Source: a virus
Reading direction: 5' to 3' (one strand)
IMG/VR virus record: IMGVR_UViG_3300017991_000100
Location: 1-64,000 of that record
Length of the DNA stretch: 64,000 nucleotides
The number at the start of each line of letters is the position of its first letter. The stretch's first letter is position 1. A program made the translations under genes and the position numbers. Positions 43,337-51,971 of this stretch are shown piece by piece. Below the pieces are notes generated by a model that saw nothing but the letters and a program-made list of their open reading frames with translations, had not been told where the DNA came from and made no database searches.

Positions 43337-43654
43337 ATGTCTACTCAACAGACAGTGGATCGATCCTTTCCATCATCTTCAATTCGTTCCGTTGAGTTTC
43401 AGCTCTTGAACGAACAGGACGCGAACAAGTACGGATTCGAGTTGACGCGGAAGACGAGAGTTCTGAAATGGGTAAACGGCGTGACGAATCCGCAGGATCT
43501 AGAACAGAAGGCCAAACAATTCCTGAATGCGTTGGGGGAAAGCCCAATTCCGGAGACGGTGCAGGTTCATCTGACAGGGACGAAGAACTTGGTATTTGTC
43601 AGCCTTCAGGTGCAACATCAAATGGAACAAGAGATGAAAACGGCGTCAGTCTGA
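43337..43654 (+). CDS. Unknown 105-residue protein
   Basis: ATG 43337 four bases after the primase stop. Small alpha/beta protein (SIRSVEFQLLNEQDANKYGF, KTRVLKWVNGVTNPQDLEQK). No family recognised. Its 3' 187 bases are shared with another same-strand frame. Confidence 0.7.
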   Translation: MSTQQTVDRSFPSSSIRSVEFQLLNEQDANKYGFELTRKTRVLKWVNGVTNPQDLEQKAKQFLNALGESPIPETVQVHLTGTKNLVFVSLQVQHQMEQEMKTASV

Positions 43655-43974
43655 ATCTCATCAGAGCTACGATTGCCGGTGATCCGCAAGCCGCTCATAA
43701 ACTTCGTAAGCGAGTGTTTGACAAGGTGTCCGAAGCCGGAAGCATGGAAGACCTTGCCGAACTGAATCTTGCTCTTTCCGCACTTGCTTCTGTTTCGTTT
43801 TCTTCTCAAGAAGTACAGCAGAAACAGAAACCACGTGCGTCTTTGATCGCGGTGGATTCAGGGGAACTGTTTCTTCAGATTTGGACGAATCTTGATGGAT
43901 CAGATTCTGAGACTAGACCGTTGAATGATTTGGAAAAGGCTCTTGTTCTCAGATTCGCTCGGATGCACAAATAA
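43468..43974 (+). CDS. Overlapping gene, start uncertain
   Basis: The convincing part, from about 43658, reads LNLIRATIAGDPQAAHKLRK, RVFDKVSEAGSMEDLAELN and a DSGELFLQIW core. Going upstream, the frame offers no ATG, GTG or TTG until ATG 43468, deep inside the previous gene, and the intervening 60 residues are polar and low in complexity. Either both frames are translated over 187 bases, or this gene is reached by -1 frameshifting or starts at a non-standard codon. Function unknown. Confidence 0.55.
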   Translation: MGKRRDESAGSRTEGQTIPECVGGKPNSGDGAGSSDRDEELGICQPSGATSNGTRDENGVSLNLIRATIAGDPQAAHKLRKRVFDKVSEAGSMEDLAELNLALSALASVSFSSQEVQQKQKPRASLIAVDSGELFLQIWTNLDGSDSETRPLNDLEKALVLRFARMHK

Positions 43975-43978
43975 AACA

Positions 43979-44007
43979 TTGACATTTCAGCGGGGGTGTG
44001 GCATTTT
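43979..44007 (+). promoter_or_regulatory. Weak promoter candidate
   Basis: TTGACA at 43979-43984 with a poor -10 (CATTTT at 44002-44007) and a second TTGACA at 44013-44018. Lies in the 73-base gap before the gene at 44048. Confidence 0.25.
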
Positions 44008-44047
44008 TCATCTTGACAATAAAGCCACGGGACACAAGGAAGGCCAA

Positions 44048-44623
44048 ATGCTTTCAAGATCTCCGATTCAATTCCATTCAAGTCTGTTCTTGAAGATTGC
44101 GCGGCTGCTGCAAGGCGCGTCCATGCCGGTCGATAAATGGTTCATTCGGCTTGGCACTGAAACCTACAAGGACAACAAAGGCAACCCTGCGTCGTTTCGA
44201 CGGACGATCTATCCGATTCGTCATGATGAGGTGAGCCCTGAAGACAATATGCATATAGAAAAGACCACAGGTGTTGCCATTGTGATTGATAGTCAATCAG
44301 TCCGCAGATGGGATGGAACCGTGGTTGACGAGTTGAACATGGACGCTTTCTTGAACGTCATTCGGCAAAGCATTGAAGAACGCAAGCGTCGAGATGATAA
44401 AATATTCGAGTATGCTGCTCAGAACAAAATGGACCGTATCATGACGCACAACGGGATGAAGATGAACGGCGTCAATCTGGTGGACTTTTGTTCGGAGCAT
44501 GATATTGCTTATGATATTCGCCATGGTTGTCCAGGATGCCAGGGCGGAATAGCACTTAAATTGGACGATGAACAGAAAAAACGACTTGAAGAAGCCGGAA
44601 GAAAATTGCGACCAAACAGGTGA
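44048..44623 (+). CDS. Unknown 191-residue protein
   Basis: ATG 44048 behind AAGGAAGG, preferred over the longer frame from 43925. Mixed alpha/beta; NPASFRRTIYPIRHDEVSPE, then a helical middle, and near the C-terminus HDIAYDIRHGCPGCQGGIAL with a CPGC pair. No family recognised. Its 3' end is overlapped by 56 bases by the next frame if that uses ATG 44568. Confidence 0.7.
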   Translation: MLSRSPIQFHSSLFLKIARLLQGASMPVDKWFIRLGTETYKDNKGNPASFRRTIYPIRHDEVSPEDNMHIEKTTGVAIVIDSQSVRRWDGTVVDELNMDAFLNVIRQSIEERKRRDDKIFEYAAQNKMDRIMTHNGMKMNGVNLVDFCSEHDIAYDIRHGCPGCQGGIALKLDDEQKKRLEEAGRKLRPNR

Positions 44624-45116
44624 AGCACAGGTGCAGAAGAACAGCCTGAGAGAAATCTTGGATGACCCGAATCCGTATGTTTTGGCAGACATCAAGGCGA
44701 ACGAATTGTACGCCATGGATTCGATCGACGGCATGGAAACATTGTATGTTGAAATGTTGTGCGCACCTTTCATTGATGAAAAAACAGGCGATTTGATTCT
44801 GATATTTATTCGCGAAAAATCTTTAATAGATTATGCTGCTGTTGATATAGATGAGGAATATTTCAGATTGTTCAGAGTCGGGAAGCCGATAGGCTTGCAG
44901 AGCAAGATTCGACATCATCTGCAAGCGATTGCCGAACGGTTCAAGCAGAACGTTAATCGGCTTAGGGCGTTGGCGACCAAACAGTTTCTGGTTTTGCGCG
45001 ATTTAGGTTTTGAGAACGCTTTCATTGAGGAGTTGATCAGCTTGTTTCCCAAAAAGCTGCATTTCAAACTCAAAAATCCTCACTTGAAACGAAGACCAAA
45101 AGGACAGACCACATGA
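44568..45116 (+). CDS. Unknown 182-residue protein
   Basis: From ATG 44568 it overlaps the preceding gene; GTG 44632, after AACAGGTGAAGCACAG, would avoid most of the overlap and give about 161 residues. Core: LREILDDPNPYVLADIKANE, DEKTGDLILIFIREKSLIDY, then a helix-rich C-terminus ending in basic LKRRPKGQTT. No family recognised. ATGA-type overlap with the next gene. Confidence 0.65.
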   Translation: MNRKNDLKKPEENCDQTGEAQVQKNSLREILDDPNPYVLADIKANELYAMDSIDGMETLYVEMLCAPFIDEKTGDLILIFIREKSLIDYAAVDIDEEYFRLFRVGKPIGLQSKIRHHLQAIAERFKQNVNRLRALATKQFLVLRDLGFENAFIEELISLFPKKLHFKLKNPHLKRRPKGQTT

Positions 45117-46018
45117 CGACCACTCGTGAAACAACAGACGATTCGAAAAAGTTTGCCTTTGATCAAGCGTTTCTTGAATGGCAGAAAGATCCAAACGCTA
45201 TCATCAAGCAGAACGCGATCGGCAAGCAGATAGCGTTATTGGTGCGTAACCTGCTTAATTATAACGATCCTGAAGAAATCAAGGTGGAAATTGAGGGAGC
45301 AGCGTTGGCGAGAGCGTTTCGAATGCTGTATAACAACCTTTATGATCCAAATAGAATGGATAGTTCATATGTGTTCTTTTTTATCAATCTGCGAAAATTC
45401 ATGTATAGCCTTCGCGGCCGGAAGTTTTCGGCACGATACAATAGAATCTTTCTGGCGGATCAGTTGGCTGAATCTTCGGACCAATGCGACGAATGCATAT
45501 CGTTGGATTTTTTCGATGAGACGCTTGACGTCATTGATCCTGACGAATTGAGGCTTGCGGGCGGTGTTGCGCTGCAACAGATCTTGTCTTGGTCGTGCGA
45601 GCAAGGCGATCAGCGCAATCAGTTGGTCTTCGACGCCATGCAGGATTTTCAGTATGCGGGCGGCAGCTATGCAGAGCTGAAGCTGATCCTGAATTTCTGT
45701 GACGGCATTGATCAAGAGCTGGCGTTGATTGATGCCGCGAAAATCGGTTATCCTTCGGTGAATCATGAGGAGAAGCAGCGGCGCAGTGAAATGTTGTGGA
45801 ATCTCGTTCGGGATCGGCGTGCTCCAAAAAAGATTGAACCATTGTTGTCAGGGACGGAGACGCGGAAGCGTTGGCGTACGGTGTTTTGCACTGGTTACGT
45901 TTGTGCTCCATTGCGCACGCCAAGAAAGATTCGAAGAACAGCGGAACTGCTTGGCTTGAAGTTGGTTTCAGGCACTTTGAATGGTTCCAAGATCTATACT
46001 TTGCGCGTTGTACGCTAG
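45113..46018 (+). CDS. Unknown protein, possible sigma-like factor
   Basis: 301 residues, ATGA overlap with the previous gene. The segment AALARAFRMLYNNLYDPNRM followed by SSYVFFFINLRKFMYSLRGR resembles sigma region 2 of phage late sigma factors such as T4 gp55 (a D-P-x-(K/R) turn followed by an aromatic helix). A helical middle and a C-terminal part with TPRKIRRTAELLGLKLVSGT, helix-turn-helix-like, fit a region 4. The evidence is suggestive only; the alternative is an unrelated helical replication protein. Confidence 0.5.
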   Translation: MTTTRETTDDSKKFAFDQAFLEWQKDPNAIIKQNAIGKQIALLVRNLLNYNDPEEIKVEIEGAALARAFRMLYNNLYDPNRMDSSYVFFFINLRKFMYSLRGRKFSARYNRIFLADQLAESSDQCDECISLDFFDETLDVIDPDELRLAGGVALQQILSWSCEQGDQRNQLVFDAMQDFQYAGGSYAELKLILNFCDGIDQELALIDAAKIGYPSVNHEEKQRRSEMLWNLVRDRRAPKKIEPLLSGTETRKRWRTVFCTGYVCAPLRTPRKIRRTAELLGLKLVSGTLNGSKIYTLRVVR

Positions 46019-46029
46019 GAGACGGCGTC

Positions 46030-46260
46030 ATGAGCAGAATGCCTGAAGCTGTTGCGAATGACTCGGCTTTTTCGGGATGTCGGCTTGATCCGAAACAGGA
46101 GCTGAAGCTTCGTGAGACGATTTTGCGGCAAGATTCTCGAATCTGTTCGGCACGCTATGTATGTCCGTATTATGCGAAGGATGGAGATCCTTGCTTTGAA
46201 AGCTTTGAGCGATGCGTTGCTCTTCAAATGTATGACAAAGACGATGGACAAGAGTGGTAA
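46030..46260 (+). CDS. Cys-rich small protein, first of a tandem pair
   Basis: 76 residues, ATG 46030 behind TAGGAGACGG. Cys pattern: SGCRLDPKQELKLRE, LRQDSRIC, YVCPYY, DGDPCFESFERC, five Cys spread over about 45 residues. The downstream gene repeats this module. Could be a zinc-binding or iron-sulfur site. No family recognised. Confidence 0.7.
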   Translation: MSRMPEAVANDSAFSGCRLDPKQELKLRETILRQDSRICSARYVCPYYAKDGDPCFESFERCVALQMYDKDDGQEW

Positions 46261-46262
46261 TC

Positions 46263-46724
46263 ATGAATGCAGCGATAGAAACAGAAGAAAAAAAAGAAGC
46301 TGTACTTTCGGGCTGTCAATTTGACCCTGCAAAAGAGTTGCGGATGCGGCCTGCCATGCTTCGTCAAGAACAGCGAATCTGCTTCGTCGATCATTGCTGT
46401 CCTGAGTTTTATGAAGATGGATTGCCGTGCTTTCAGGAGATGTCTAAATGTCCTCACTTTAAGAATGCATTAGAATACGAAGATTTTAGAGATGAGGTGT
46501 TTGGACAGTTAGAAGTTGAAAAGGAAGAGCTGAGACAGCAGTTGGGAAGAATTGTTGCTATTGTCAAAGGTCACGATGCGCCTTTTGATTTTGACGATAA
46601 GCTTCCAGAAGTGTTTTTCGGAGAACTGGAAAAACTGCTCAAAGATAGCGAAGAACAGAAGCGAAAACTTTGTCAAGAAGTGATGAAGCTGAAATCCGAA
46701 TTGATGAAATACAAGAGGGTTTGA
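46263..46724 (+). CDS. Cys-rich protein, second of a tandem pair, with coiled-coil tail
   Basis: 153 residues from ATG 46263 (a GTG at 46254 is also possible). The first 65 residues repeat the preceding gene: SGCQFDPAKELRMR, LRQEQRIC, HCCPEFYEDG, LPCFQEMSKC, sharing all five Cys positions with one additional Cys. The rest is a charged coiled coil (EVEKEELRQQLGRIVAIVKG, then ELEKLLKDSEEQKRKLCQEV). Probably a gene duplication followed by gain or loss of the coiled coil. Confidence 0.75.
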   Translation: MNAAIETEEKKEAVLSGCQFDPAKELRMRPAMLRQEQRICFVDHCCPEFYEDGLPCFQEMSKCPHFKNALEYEDFRDEVFGQLEVEKEELRQQLGRIVAIVKGHDAPFDFDDKLPEVFFGELEKLLKDSEEQKRKLCQEVMKLKSELMKYKRV

Positions 46725-46725
46725 G

Positions 46726-47160
46726 ATGGGAATACTCATAGGGATATTCTTCACGTTCATGGTGCTGGCGGGCGCGTTCCTGATCCTCAAAGCCTTTAGG
46801 GACGCAAAGAGCTATTTCCAGATTCGAATGCAGTTCTCCAATCTGGTGATGGTTTCGATGGTTGAATACTTCACAGGGTGTTTTCTGATCATGTCTCATC
46901 GAATCCAGAACCGCACTACGGCAATGGAAGGTCATTTCTACGATGTCATGATCAAGTCGTTTCGAGCCGAGTCGGACGTGATTCCGCCGCCTCTTCACGA
47001 ACTGCCTGTGACCGAACCGGAATTGAACGCTGACGAAATCAACAAAGGGAGTCAAGAGGTTTTGGACGCATTGATGAAGGCGTTCCATTCTGGTGTTTGG
47101 GTTGCCGTATGGGGCTTTGGATTCGTCATTGCCGTATTGGTAGCCAATGCCGTTGCATAG
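46726..47160 (+). CDS. Membrane protein with two transmembrane segments
   Basis: 144 residues. N-terminal membrane helix (ILIGIFFTFMVLAGAFLIL, residues 3-21) and C-terminal helix (VWVAVWGFGFVIAVLVANAV, residues 123-142) flank a soluble region of about 100 residues. It lies just before the helicase and overlaps it by 14 bases. Could be an inner-membrane anchor or an antiholin-like protein; function unknown. Confidence 0.75.
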   Translation: MGILIGIFFTFMVLAGAFLILKAFRDAKSYFQIRMQFSNLVMVSMVEYFTGCFLIMSHRIQNRTTAMEGHFYDVMIKSFRAESDVIPPPLHELPVTEPELNADEINKGSQEVLDALMKAFHSGVWVAVWGFGFVIAVLVANAVA

Positions 47161-48745
47161 CCTGATACAGCAGCAAGACGAAACGAAAAACCAAGGGCAT
47201 TCTGCGATTGGCATACCGGTCGATAGACCGCCGCCGCCATCTGTGACACAGACCGCTCAACAGTCGTCAGTGTCTTTCTCGACACAGCAAATTTCGGGAA
47301 CCAGAAAGAAGAAATCGTCTTCTGACGGCATGAACGAAGTGCAGAATACGATTGCGAGGATCTTCCCTCAAGGACCGTCGCATTTTTCGTTGGGTCCGGT
47401 TTTCGAGATGCAGATTCCTGCTATTGCTCTTCAGAATCGAGAAATGTTCATGTACTTCAGGCGTGTCTTGAAGGCTGAACATTTCGAGTTTCAGCAGAAC
47501 GCGGTGGCGTGGATGTTCATCACGTCCTACTTCAAGAAATTTCAGCAGATCCCATCGGCATCCGTCATCAATCACTGGTTTTCACAGAGCCAATTCAATT
47601 ATGAGGTTCCAGCGGTTGACGAGCAGTCGGCGGATTACATCAAAGAGCGCGTCATTCAGGTGGTGCGTGCTCAGCGATTTCAGGAATTCATGCAGTTTCT
47701 GTTTCTGGAACAGGCTGGCGGCGTCCCGGATTATGACGAACTGTTAAAAAAACTGAAAGACGTCACATACTTGAAACCGGAATCGTCTCAGGGAGTCGAT
47801 TATTTCAGTCTTCAAGAGCGATTTGAGAAGGTCAAGCGGTTTTGGATGGACCGCATACCATCCGGGTTTCCAAGTCTGGATTCTCTATTGCCAGGGGGCG
47901 GATTCGGGAAAAAAGAGCTGTATGCCTGGATGGGCAAACCGGGTGTCGGCAAAACGATCTGGTTGGTAGTGCTTGGCGCACAGTTCATCAAGGCCGGTTT
48001 TCGCGTGCTGCACATCACGCGGGAAGTGTCGGAAGAAATTGTCGCATTGCGTTACGACAGTCATTTTCTTCAGTCGACAACGGATTCGATCATCGAACAG
48101 TCGGACGTCAGCATTCAGCGTTTGGAAACGTTGCGGAGGAATCTGTTCGACAGTCACGGCATCCAAGAATCCGAGAAGATGCTGATGATCAAAGAGTATC
48201 CGACAGGAGCGGCGACTGTCGGAGAGTCGCGGGTTTATTGTGAAGATCTGCGTGACCGTTACGGATTCGAACCTGACATCATCATTGATGACTATCTCGA
48301 CCTTGCCCGTCCTGAAGTGCCCGGAAAAGACGAGTACGAAAATCAGGCGAGAAGCTTCGTGGATTTCAGGGGTTGGATGGTTGATGCCAAGAAATCCGGC
48401 ATAACGGCGACTCAAACGCATCGGATGCTTGACGACACTAGAACCGTTCGAATGGAAAATACAGCCGATTCTTTCGCGAAGCCGAGAACCTTGGATGGTA
48501 TGTTCACTATCAACGAGAGTACGCAGGACCGAATTCACGGCGTCCAACGTCTGTTCTTTGCCAAGTCTCGAAACTCACGCAGCAACATGTTCGCAGTGTT
48601 TCAGGTGATAAAAGAAACGATGAGCATTCAGGACATGAACCAGATCTATGATGAATCGTCTTTGGTGAACACTGGTGGACCGCCCGCGATGCCTGGAATG
48701 GAGATGGTGAACGAAAATGACGCAAACTCCCAAATGCCATTCTGA
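47147..48745 (+). CDS. Replicative DnaB-like helicase, T4 gp41-like
   Basis: 532 residues. RecA-type motor: Walker A MGKPGVGKT near residues 262-270, Walker B PDIIIDDYLDL near 376-386, THR motif TATQTHRM, and a terminal VQRLFFAKSRNSRS arginine element. The N-terminal 80 residues are disordered and polar, followed by a helical collar. Unwinds DNA ahead of the fork and should work with the primase at 42073. Ends in DANSQMPF. Overlaps both neighbours. Confidence 0.9.
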   Translation: MPLHSLIQQQDETKNQGHSAIGIPVDRPPPPSVTQTAQQSSVSFSTQQISGTRKKKSSSDGMNEVQNTIARIFPQGPSHFSLGPVFEMQIPAIALQNREMFMYFRRVLKAEHFEFQQNAVAWMFITSYFKKFQQIPSASVINHWFSQSQFNYEVPAVDEQSADYIKERVIQVVRAQRFQEFMQFLFLEQAGGVPDYDELLKKLKDVTYLKPESSQGVDYFSLQERFEKVKRFWMDRIPSGFPSLDSLLPGGGFGKKELYAWMGKPGVGKTIWLVVLGAQFIKAGFRVLHITREVSEEIVALRYDSHFLQSTTDSIIEQSDVSIQRLETLRRNLFDSHGIQESEKMLMIKEYPTGAATVGESRVYCEDLRDRYGFEPDIIIDDYLDLARPEVPGKDEYENQARSFVDFRGWMVDAKKSGITATQTHRMLDDTRTVRMENTADSFAKPRTLDGMFTINESTQDRIHGVQRLFFAKSRNSRSNMFAVFQVIKETMSIQDMNQIYDESSLVNTGGPPAMPGMEMVNENDANSQMPF

Positions 48746-49757
48746 TTATGAAAAGGAAACGTCGAACGAAACAGCCTTGGAATCAATTGGTCACGATGAT
48801 CTGACGATTACTGTGGTCATTTCTGGCATTCGGTTTACTCGATCGTTGACCAACGATTTGCAAACAACCGAAGATCGAATCAACGAATGGCTCAAAGCGC
48901 ATCCTGCAAAGATGGCGTATTGGGGAGCATGGTGCGGACGCGCTGAAATTTCAGCGATGGCAGCGAAGCATCATTTGCAGTTCGTCGAAGCGGATGTCTA
49001 TGAAAAGGAGCGCAAACGTCTGTACGATGAATTCAAAGACGCTCATCGGCAATACTTCAGTCTGGACAAGAATGCTCAGACGACTGAACCGAAGCCGAAA
49101 GAGCCGACAATGGATACGTACAAGTACGCCATCAAGAGGCATCCTGAGTATCAGGACGCCGTTAGAAAGCATCTTCAGGCCGAAGAGGTTGTTCGGTACA
49201 TGAAGGCTGCTGTTACGGCTCTTGAAACGATGCGGTTCGTTTTGATCAGTCTGTCCGCGAACATGCGTTCCGAACGCGACGCATTCAGCAATGTCGTCAA
49301 GCATGGCACGGAAGAAGCCTATTCTGACGTCGTTCAATCGTTTCATGACACGGTGGGGGCTACTAAGACAGTCGGAGCGGTTCCTACGCCATCCATTCCT
49401 TCAACGAATATTTCCAAACAACGTCAAGAACTTCCGAGAGCGGAAGACCAGACATACCGTCATCCTCAAATTCAACAAAGCCTTCAGCAAGAAAACGCGC
49501 CATTATCATCCGTACCTCTTCCCGCTCAGCCAACTGTTCCGATGAAACCTCCTTCCTCAAATTCGGTGATTGAAAAACAGACTGTGCTTTCAGCATTCAG
49601 CTCTGGTTTGCCTCCTTCATTCTCGTCTTCTCCGATTGGAGTGAGTGCGCCGCCGCCTGGAACAAATAAGATCATGAACGTCAATCTTGAAGATTCGAGC
49701 AAGATTCCATATGAAAACAGACCGCCGACAAATGATCCTGATGAACCGCCATGGTGA
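48717..49757 (+). CDS. Putative recombination mediator, UvsY-like, with acidic tip
   Basis: 346 residues. The N-terminal 190 residues are helical with WLKAHPAKMAYWGAWCGRAE, YKYAIKRHPEYQDAVRKHLQ and MKAAVTALETMRFVLISLSA, an arrangement like UvsY (a long charged helix bundle loading the recombinase on SSB-coated DNA), and position between helicase and SSB fits. The remaining 150 residues are Pro/Ser/Gln-rich, disordered, and end in NDPDEPPW. That tail resembles the C-terminal tip of bacterial SSB. UvsY assignment is by analogy and uncertain. Confidence 0.5.
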   Translation: MTQTPKCHSDYEKETSNETALESIGHDDLTITVVISGIRFTRSLTNDLQTTEDRINEWLKAHPAKMAYWGAWCGRAEISAMAAKHHLQFVEADVYEKERKRLYDEFKDAHRQYFSLDKNAQTTEPKPKEPTMDTYKYAIKRHPEYQDAVRKHLQAEEVVRYMKAAVTALETMRFVLISLSANMRSERDAFSNVVKHGTEEAYSDVVQSFHDTVGATKTVGAVPTPSIPSTNISKQRQELPRAEDQTYRHPQIQQSLQQENAPLSSVPLPAQPTVPMKPPSSNSVIEKQTVLSAFSSGLPPSFSSSPIGVSAPPPGTNKIMNVNLEDSSKIPYENRPPTNDPDEPPW

Positions 49758-49804
49758 TTCATGTTCGTATAGTTCTGGAAATGACACGAAAGAAAGGAAA
49801 GGTC

Positions 49805-50398
49805 ATGACTGAATTGCTTTTGTCTGCAACAGAAGTTCCGAGTATCGGGGCGGAATGGACTCAGCTTCTTCTCAATCTGGGAATCACTGCTTTGTGTGCT
49901 GTGGGACTGTTCGTATTGCGCGCCGCTCGCGCGTATATCGTCAGCAAAGTGCAAGCGATCAAGAACGACAGCATGTTTGGACTTGGTGAGATGCTGAAGA
50001 GAACGATTGAACAAGCAGTGCTGTCCACTGAACAGACGCTGGGAAAGAGATTGCGTGAATTTGCTGTTCAGAACGGCGGATCGTTGGAGCCTGACGACGT
50101 CAAACAGTTGATGGATCGGACGATTGCCAATGTACGTGTTTCAATTGGCGAAGACTATTGGACGATGTTGGTCAACGTGATGGGCGGCGAAGCGCAGTTG
50201 CACGCCAGAATCACTACCTTGGTCGAGTCTGCGCTGTATGTCTTGAAGAAAGATGAAGTGATCAAGACGCCTTCAAAGAAGACGACTGGCAGAAGAACGG
50301 CTGCGAAGCCGCGCAAACCGAAAAATCCAAAGACTGAACCCGCTTCTTCATCGAAAGAAAACGATAGCGGCAACGGATCGGAAACAGAAGAAAAATGA
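49805..50398 (+). CDS. Holin-like protein, LL-H family type
   Basis: 197 residues from ATG 49805 behind AAAGGAAAGG. One N-terminal membrane segment (LLLNLGITALCAVGLFVLRA), then a helical soluble part with IEQAVLSTEQTLGKRLREFA and HARITTLVESALYVLKK, which resembles the LL-H-type phage holins (AV-x-AAEQ...IEAAV). The last 50 residues are a Lys/Ser/Thr tail turning acidic. It could deliver the M15 endolysin; spacing from it (about 13 kb) is unusual, since lysis genes are often adjacent. Confidence 0.5.
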   Translation: MTELLLSATEVPSIGAEWTQLLLNLGITALCAVGLFVLRAARAYIVSKVQAIKNDSMFGLGEMLKRTIEQAVLSTEQTLGKRLREFAVQNGGSLEPDDVKQLMDRTIANVRVSIGEDYWTMLVNVMGGEAQLHARITTLVESALYVLKKDEVIKTPSKKTTGRRTAAKPRKPKNPKTEPASSSKENDSGNGSETEEK

Positions 50399-50490
50399 GA
50401 AAAAGTCTCTCTGTACGGGACGCCGTTGTATGAACAAAATGCAAAGCCTGAACGGCTTAAGAAAGTGACAACAAAGAAAGTGAGAGAAAG

Positions 50491-51882
50491 ATGACTCAAT
50501 CTCCTGATATGCCGGTTGGCGGCGGATTCAATTACGGAAAACTTTTGGAGCGGGAAGCCAGTGATATCTTGAAACCGTCTGGCTCTGTCGATCGTCGGTT
50601 GATTTGGACTCCGAAGGAAAACCAGACATGGGTTCGACTGTTGACCGGACGTCCAGATCTGCTTCCAAAGCTGAGTGAAGGACAGTTCTTTATGAGATGT
50701 GGGTTCCATGACTTTGGCGGAATCCGCGTCGAATGTCCGCGCGAAGTTTGGGATATGTCCGATGATCAGAGCATTGATCGCCGCTGTCCGTTCTGTGAAG
50801 GACTCAATGAAGTCTTTCAACAGGCTCGTTTGCAGGGGCGTGATTATAGCTCCATGTACGAAAACGAAAAGGCGTGGGTCAGCGCGTTGGGAATCAAGAG
50901 GCGCTATGCCGTTCCTGCGTTCATTCGTTCCGAACAGGAATTGTTGAGCGTTTGGTACAATTTCGGTCAGAAGATGCTGGAAAAAATCTTGGGATGGCTT
51001 CAGAGTCTTGATCAGAACGGAAGGCCGATGCACGGAAACATTCTGGATTGGAACAGCGGCAAGGATATTCTGATCGTTAAAAACACCAATAAGGGCGGAT
51101 ATCCGAATTATGACAATTCGGAAATCGCTAGAGATCCAAGTCCTGTCGGGGATCAGAATCTCGTCACGACGTTATGGAACGAGATGCCTGATCTGCACGC
51201 GCATTTGTTCTCTCAGCTCAAGTCGTATGATGAGATGAAGAAAATTCTCGATACGCATATGCACTCTCCGCAGCCACAGACACAACAGACTACTGTTCAG
51301 GTGAATCAGCAGCCGCCGCAGCAGCAGCAGAATCAGACTCCCCCTGAAATGCCGCAAAATGCTCCTGCGGTTCAGCCGCAGACTGTTGCTGGTGTGCCGC
51401 CGCAAAGTGCGCCGAATGCTCCGAATGCCGCTCAGATTCCAGGCGTCGCGAACACGGCGGGCGTTCCGGGAATGAACATTGCTCAGCCTCAAGGACAGCC
51501 GCAAGGCGTCGCTCCTATGGGGCAGCCGCCTGCTGCACAGCCGCAGCCTGATATTAATACGCAAATCATGGAAACCATGAGCCGCGTCAATATGCAGAAC
51601 CAGGAAGCTATTGCCGCTCTCGGACAATGGCAGAGCGAAGGCGGAAGGGATCTGGCGAGACTGCAACAGATTGCCGCTCAGTATCCGAAGCAGATGCAGC
51701 CGTTGGTCAATGATGTTGTGCAGCCGCCTCAACAGGAGCAGCCGTCGCAACAACAAACACAGCCAGAAGTCGCTCAGCCTGTCATGCCTGCCGAACCACA
51801 GCAGCCGCAAGGTGCATCGTATCAGGAAGTGGAATCGACTGAGGCGCTTCTGAAACAGATCGATCAAGAGACGAATCGATAG
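50491..51882 (+). CDS. 32: Single-stranded DNA-binding protein, T4 gp32-like
   Basis: 463 residues. The OB-fold core contains MRCGFHDFGGIRVECPREVW, then DRRCPFCEGLNEVF, a Cys/His arrangement like the gp32 zinc site, and aromatic DNA-contact candidates (NEKAWVSALGIKRRY). Residues 1-30 precede the core. From about 265 on there is a 170-residue Gln/Pro/Ala/Asn-rich linker, much longer than in T4, ending in helical TEALLKQIDQETNR. Coats single-stranded DNA for UvsX, helicase and polymerase. A strong terminator follows. Confidence 0.85.
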   Translation: MTQSPDMPVGGGFNYGKLLEREASDILKPSGSVDRRLIWTPKENQTWVRLLTGRPDLLPKLSEGQFFMRCGFHDFGGIRVECPREVWDMSDDQSIDRRCPFCEGLNEVFQQARLQGRDYSSMYENEKAWVSALGIKRRYAVPAFIRSEQELLSVWYNFGQKMLEKILGWLQSLDQNGRPMHGNILDWNSGKDILIVKNTNKGGYPNYDNSEIARDPSPVGDQNLVTTLWNEMPDLHAHLFSQLKSYDEMKKILDTHMHSPQPQTQQTTVQVNQQPPQQQQNQTPPEMPQNAPAVQPQTVAGVPPQSAPNAPNAAQIPGVANTAGVPGMNIAQPQGQPQGVAPMGQPPAAQPQPDINTQIMETMSRVNMQNQEAIAALGQWQSEGGRDLARLQQIAAQYPKQMQPLVNDVVQPPQQEQPSQQQTQPEVAQPVMPAEPQQPQGASYQEVESTEALLKQIDQETNR

Positions 51883-51895
51883 GCTGAAGCGGAGT

Positions 51896-51940
51896 TGGTG
51901 CGGCAGGAAAATAATGCTGTTTCCTGTCGCACCAGTTTTT
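51896..51940 (+). terminator. Intrinsic terminator after the SSB gene
   Basis: 15 bp stem (51896-51910 with 51920-51934, one G-U pair), nine-base loop, then G and five T (51936-51940). Confidence 0.9.
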
Positions 51941-51971
51941 ATGTATAGATGACGATAGATCTGATGAACAG

